From assembly GCA_003133345.1 (NCBI GenBank), contig PKXB01000137.1, forward strand, positions 13,697 to 22,280: a stretch of 8,584 bases of DNA. The letters are read 5' to 3'. Every line of letters starts with the position of its first letter. The first letter of the stretch is position 1. This DNA comes from Hyphomicrobiales bacterium. Lineage in GTDB: Bacteria > Pseudomonadota > Alphaproteobacteria > Rhizobiales > Xanthobacteraceae. The position numbers were made by a program, and so were the translations under genes. Under the pieces are notes generated by a model. It worked only from the letters and a program-made list of their open reading frames with translations, made no database searches and was not told the DNA's origin. This document shows, one piece after another, positions 6,896 through 8,584 of the stretch.

Positions 6896-7309
6896 ATGTT
6901 CCTCATCGGCTTTCCCCTGCTGCTGGTTCCGTTCGCGATCTACAACATCATTGCCTTCCTGATGCCGGGCGTGAGCTGGTCCGGCACGCTCACCACCGTG
7001 CACCTGGCGTCCGGCGCCGACTGGACCATGTCGGCCGGCGACATGCTGATCGTGCTTGCCGTCCTGCTGCTGTTCGGCGAAGTGATGAAATCGACCCGCA
7101 TCGGCATGCGCACCGTGGTCGATCACGGGCTGTCGCTGATCCTGTTCCTCGGCATGCTGGTCGAATTCCTGCTGGTGAAGCAGGCGGCGAGCGCCACCTT
7201 CTTCCTGCTGCTGGTCATCAGCTTCATCGATGTGATCGGCGGCTTCGCGGTGACGCTGCGTTCGGCCCAGCGCGACCTCACGGTCGAAGGCGTCGAGCAC
7301 GTCTCCTGA
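6896..7309 (+). CDS. small four-helix membrane protein of unknown function
   Basis: I do not recognise a named family for this 137-residue protein. Four hydrophobic segments are visible at about 2-22, 47-63, 77-94 and 99-120, linked by short loops, with a charged tail RSAQRDLTVEGVEHVS. Single charged residues sit within or beside helices (Glu62, Glu90, Asp112), and no cysteines or metal motifs are present. A strong GGAGG at 6882-6886 stands nine bases before the ATG, which supports real translation. It is 24 bp after rpmF and 17 bp before the gamma-glutamyltransferase gene, so it is probably in one transcript with them. The position next to rpmF says little about its job. Confidence 0.8.
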   Translation: MFLIGFPLLLVPFAIYNIIAFLMPGVSWSGTLTTVHLASGADWTMSAGDMLIVLAVLLLFGEVMKSTRIGMRTVVDHGLSLILFLGMLVEFLLVKQAASATFFLLLVISFIDVIGGFAVTLRSAQRDLTVEGVEHVS

Positions 7310-7326
7310 AACATCCGTAAGTAAAC

Positions 7327-8584
7327 ATGAGCCGCGATTTCCAGCTCCCCGGCCGCTCGCCCGTGATCTCCTGCGATGGCATGGCGGCGACCTCGCATCC
7401 GCTCGCGACCTTGGCCGCTATCGACGCGCTGCGCGCCGGCGGCAGCGCGGCGGATGCCGCGGTAGCGGCGGTAGCGACGCTGTGCGTGGTCGAGCCGCAC
7501 ATGACCGGCATCGGCGGCGATTGCTACTGCCTGGTCTCGCAGCCGGGCAAGCCGGTCTGGGGCTATAACGGCTCCGGCCGCACCGGCGCCAAGGCGTCAT
7601 ACGACCGCTTACGCGCCCAGGGCATGAGCGAGATTGGCGACTCGATCCACGCCGTTACCGTGCCGGGCGCGCTCGATGCCTGGGAAGCACTGCTCAAGAC
7701 GCATGGCCGCTTCGGGCTCGACCGCGCGCTGTCAGCCGCGATCAAATACGCTGAGGGCGGTTTCCCGGTGGCGCCGCGCGTGGCGTGGGATTGGCAAAGG
7801 TACGTCGGCAAGCTCAAAGCCGATCCCGGCGCCGCCAAGCATTATCTGTTCAACGGCGCGGCGCCCAAGGAAGGCGACGTGATCCGTTTTCCGGCGCTGG
7901 CCGCGACGTTGAAAACCATCGCCGCCAAGGGCGCGCGCGCCTTCTACGAGGGCGAGATCGCCGCGGACATGGCGGCGACGGTGGCGGCGCGCGGCTCGTT
8001 CCTCACGGCGGAGGATTTCGCGCGCCACCGCGGCGACGCGGTCAAACCGATTTCCACCAACTATCGCGGGCTCGATCTGATCGAGATTCCGCCGAACGGG
8101 CAGGGGCTCACCGCGCTGGTGATGCTCAACATCCTGGAGAATTTCGACGTCGCCGCGCTCGATCCGCGCGGCCCGGAGCGTTTCCATCTGGTGTTGGAAG
8201 CAGCAAGGCTGGGCTTTGCGGTGCGCGACACCCACATCGCCGACGCAGCGTATATGCGCGTCGCGGTCGCCGATCTGCTCGACAAGAGCTTTGGCAAGAA
8301 GCTCGCAGCGCTGATCGACATGAAACACCGCGCCAAGCTGCCCACGGCGCCAACGCCCGGCAGCGACACGGTCTATCTCAGCGTGGTCGACCGCGACCGC
8401 ATGGCAGTGTCGTTCATCAATACGCTCTATTCGTATTTCGGCGCCGGCATCTGCACCGAGAAGACTGGCATCATGCTGACCAACCGCGGCGCCTGCTTCA
8501 CGCTCGAAGCCGATCACCCCAACACTTTCGGTCCTAACAAGCGGCCGCTGCACACCATCATTCCGGCGCTGGCCATGCGGGCGG
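7327..8584 (+). CDS. gamma-glutamyltransferase family protein, 3' end missing
   Basis: The 419 visible codons form an N-terminal-nucleophile hydrolase of the gamma-glutamyltransferase family, which cleaves or transfers gamma-glutamyl groups from glutathione-like substrates after self-cleavage into two subunits. Family marks are AGGSAADAAVAAVATL (37-52), VEPHMTGIGGDC (55-66), NGSGRTG with Arg85, the residue expected to hold the substrate carboxylate, and TVPGALDAWE (111-120). The cleavage site is SDTVYLSVVDRD, giving Thr348 as probable nucleophile and new N-terminus of the small subunit; E. coli has Thr-Thr-His where this protein has Thr-Val-Tyr. The N-terminus MSRDFQLPGRSPV has no signal peptide, unlike periplasmic GGT, so a cytosolic location is likely. 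About 110 residues are missing at the right edge. The start is ATG at 7327, with no clear Shine-Dalgarno. Substrate could be something other than glutathione. Confidence 0.9.
   Translation, partial: MSRDFQLPGRSPVISCDGMAATSHPLATLAAIDALRAGGSAADAAVAAVATLCVVEPHMTGIGGDCYCLVSQPGKPVWGYNGSGRTGAKASYDRLRAQGMSEIGDSIHAVTVPGALDAWEALLKTHGRFGLDRALSAAIKYAEGGFPVAPRVAWDWQRYVGKLKADPGAAKHYLFNGAAPKEGDVIRFPALAATLKTIAAKGARAFYEGEIAADMAATVAARGSFLTAEDFARHRGDAVKPISTNYRGLDLIEIPPNGQGLTALVMLNILENFDVAALDPRGPERFHLVLEAARLGFAVRDTHIADAAYMRVAVADLLDKSFGKKLAALIDMKHRAKLPTAPTPGSDTVYLSVVDRDRMAVSFINTLYSYFGAGICTEKTGIMLTNRGACFTLEADHPNTFGPNKRPLHTIIPALAMRA

Noticed and set aside
7732..8553. 273-codon minus-strand and 250-codon plus-strand open frames
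   Set aside because: Both are shadows of the gamma-glutamyltransferase gene, which explains this stretch fully.

Overview
The window is GC-rich chromosomal DNA, almost fully coding. Its gene content and protein styles (3-hydroxybutyrate dehydrogenase, a Zur-type Fur protein, a cysteine-free L32, mtgA next to rpmF) and a CCCGGGCTTGACCCGGG-type palindromic repeat point to an alphaproteobacterium. The best guess is Hyphomicrobiales, near the Bradyrhizobiaceae/Xanthobacteraceae; this placement is by recognition only. I see no phage, transposase, CRISPR array, tRNA or rRNA.

Left part (1-2280): the start of a minus-strand 3-hydroxybutyrate dehydrogenase gene runs off the left edge. It is divergent from a plus-strand zinc-uptake-regulator gene (zur) across a 142-bp gap that holds several small palindromes. 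Downstream of zur is a 115-bp pair of inverted REP-like hairpins, then a ten-helix DMT/EamA exporter gene.

Centre (2290-5832, minus strand): three genes are closely spaced in one direction and look like one operon. In order of transcription they are a DUF1345 membrane protein, a CPA1-type Na+(K+)/H+ antiporter, and a DUF3095 protein that looks like a class III nucleotide-cyclase-fold protein. The DUF3095 reading frame is broken by one missing base near 2931. The combination suggests a membrane ion/pH module with a possible nucleotide-signalling partner, but that is inference.

Right part (5907-8584, plus strand): mtgA (peptidoglycan glycosyltransferase), rpmF (ribosomal protein L32), a small four-helix membrane protein and the first 419 codons of a gamma-glutamyltransferase family gene. 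The mtgA frame reads through a run of six C just before a TAG and runs on over rpmF; one C fewer would end it at a normal family length.

Most of the window is ordinary core genome. The parts most worth a second look are the two one-base frame disturbances in G/C runs, the DUF1345-antiporter-DUF3095 cluster, and the inverted repeat pair, whose stems differ by compensating base changes.
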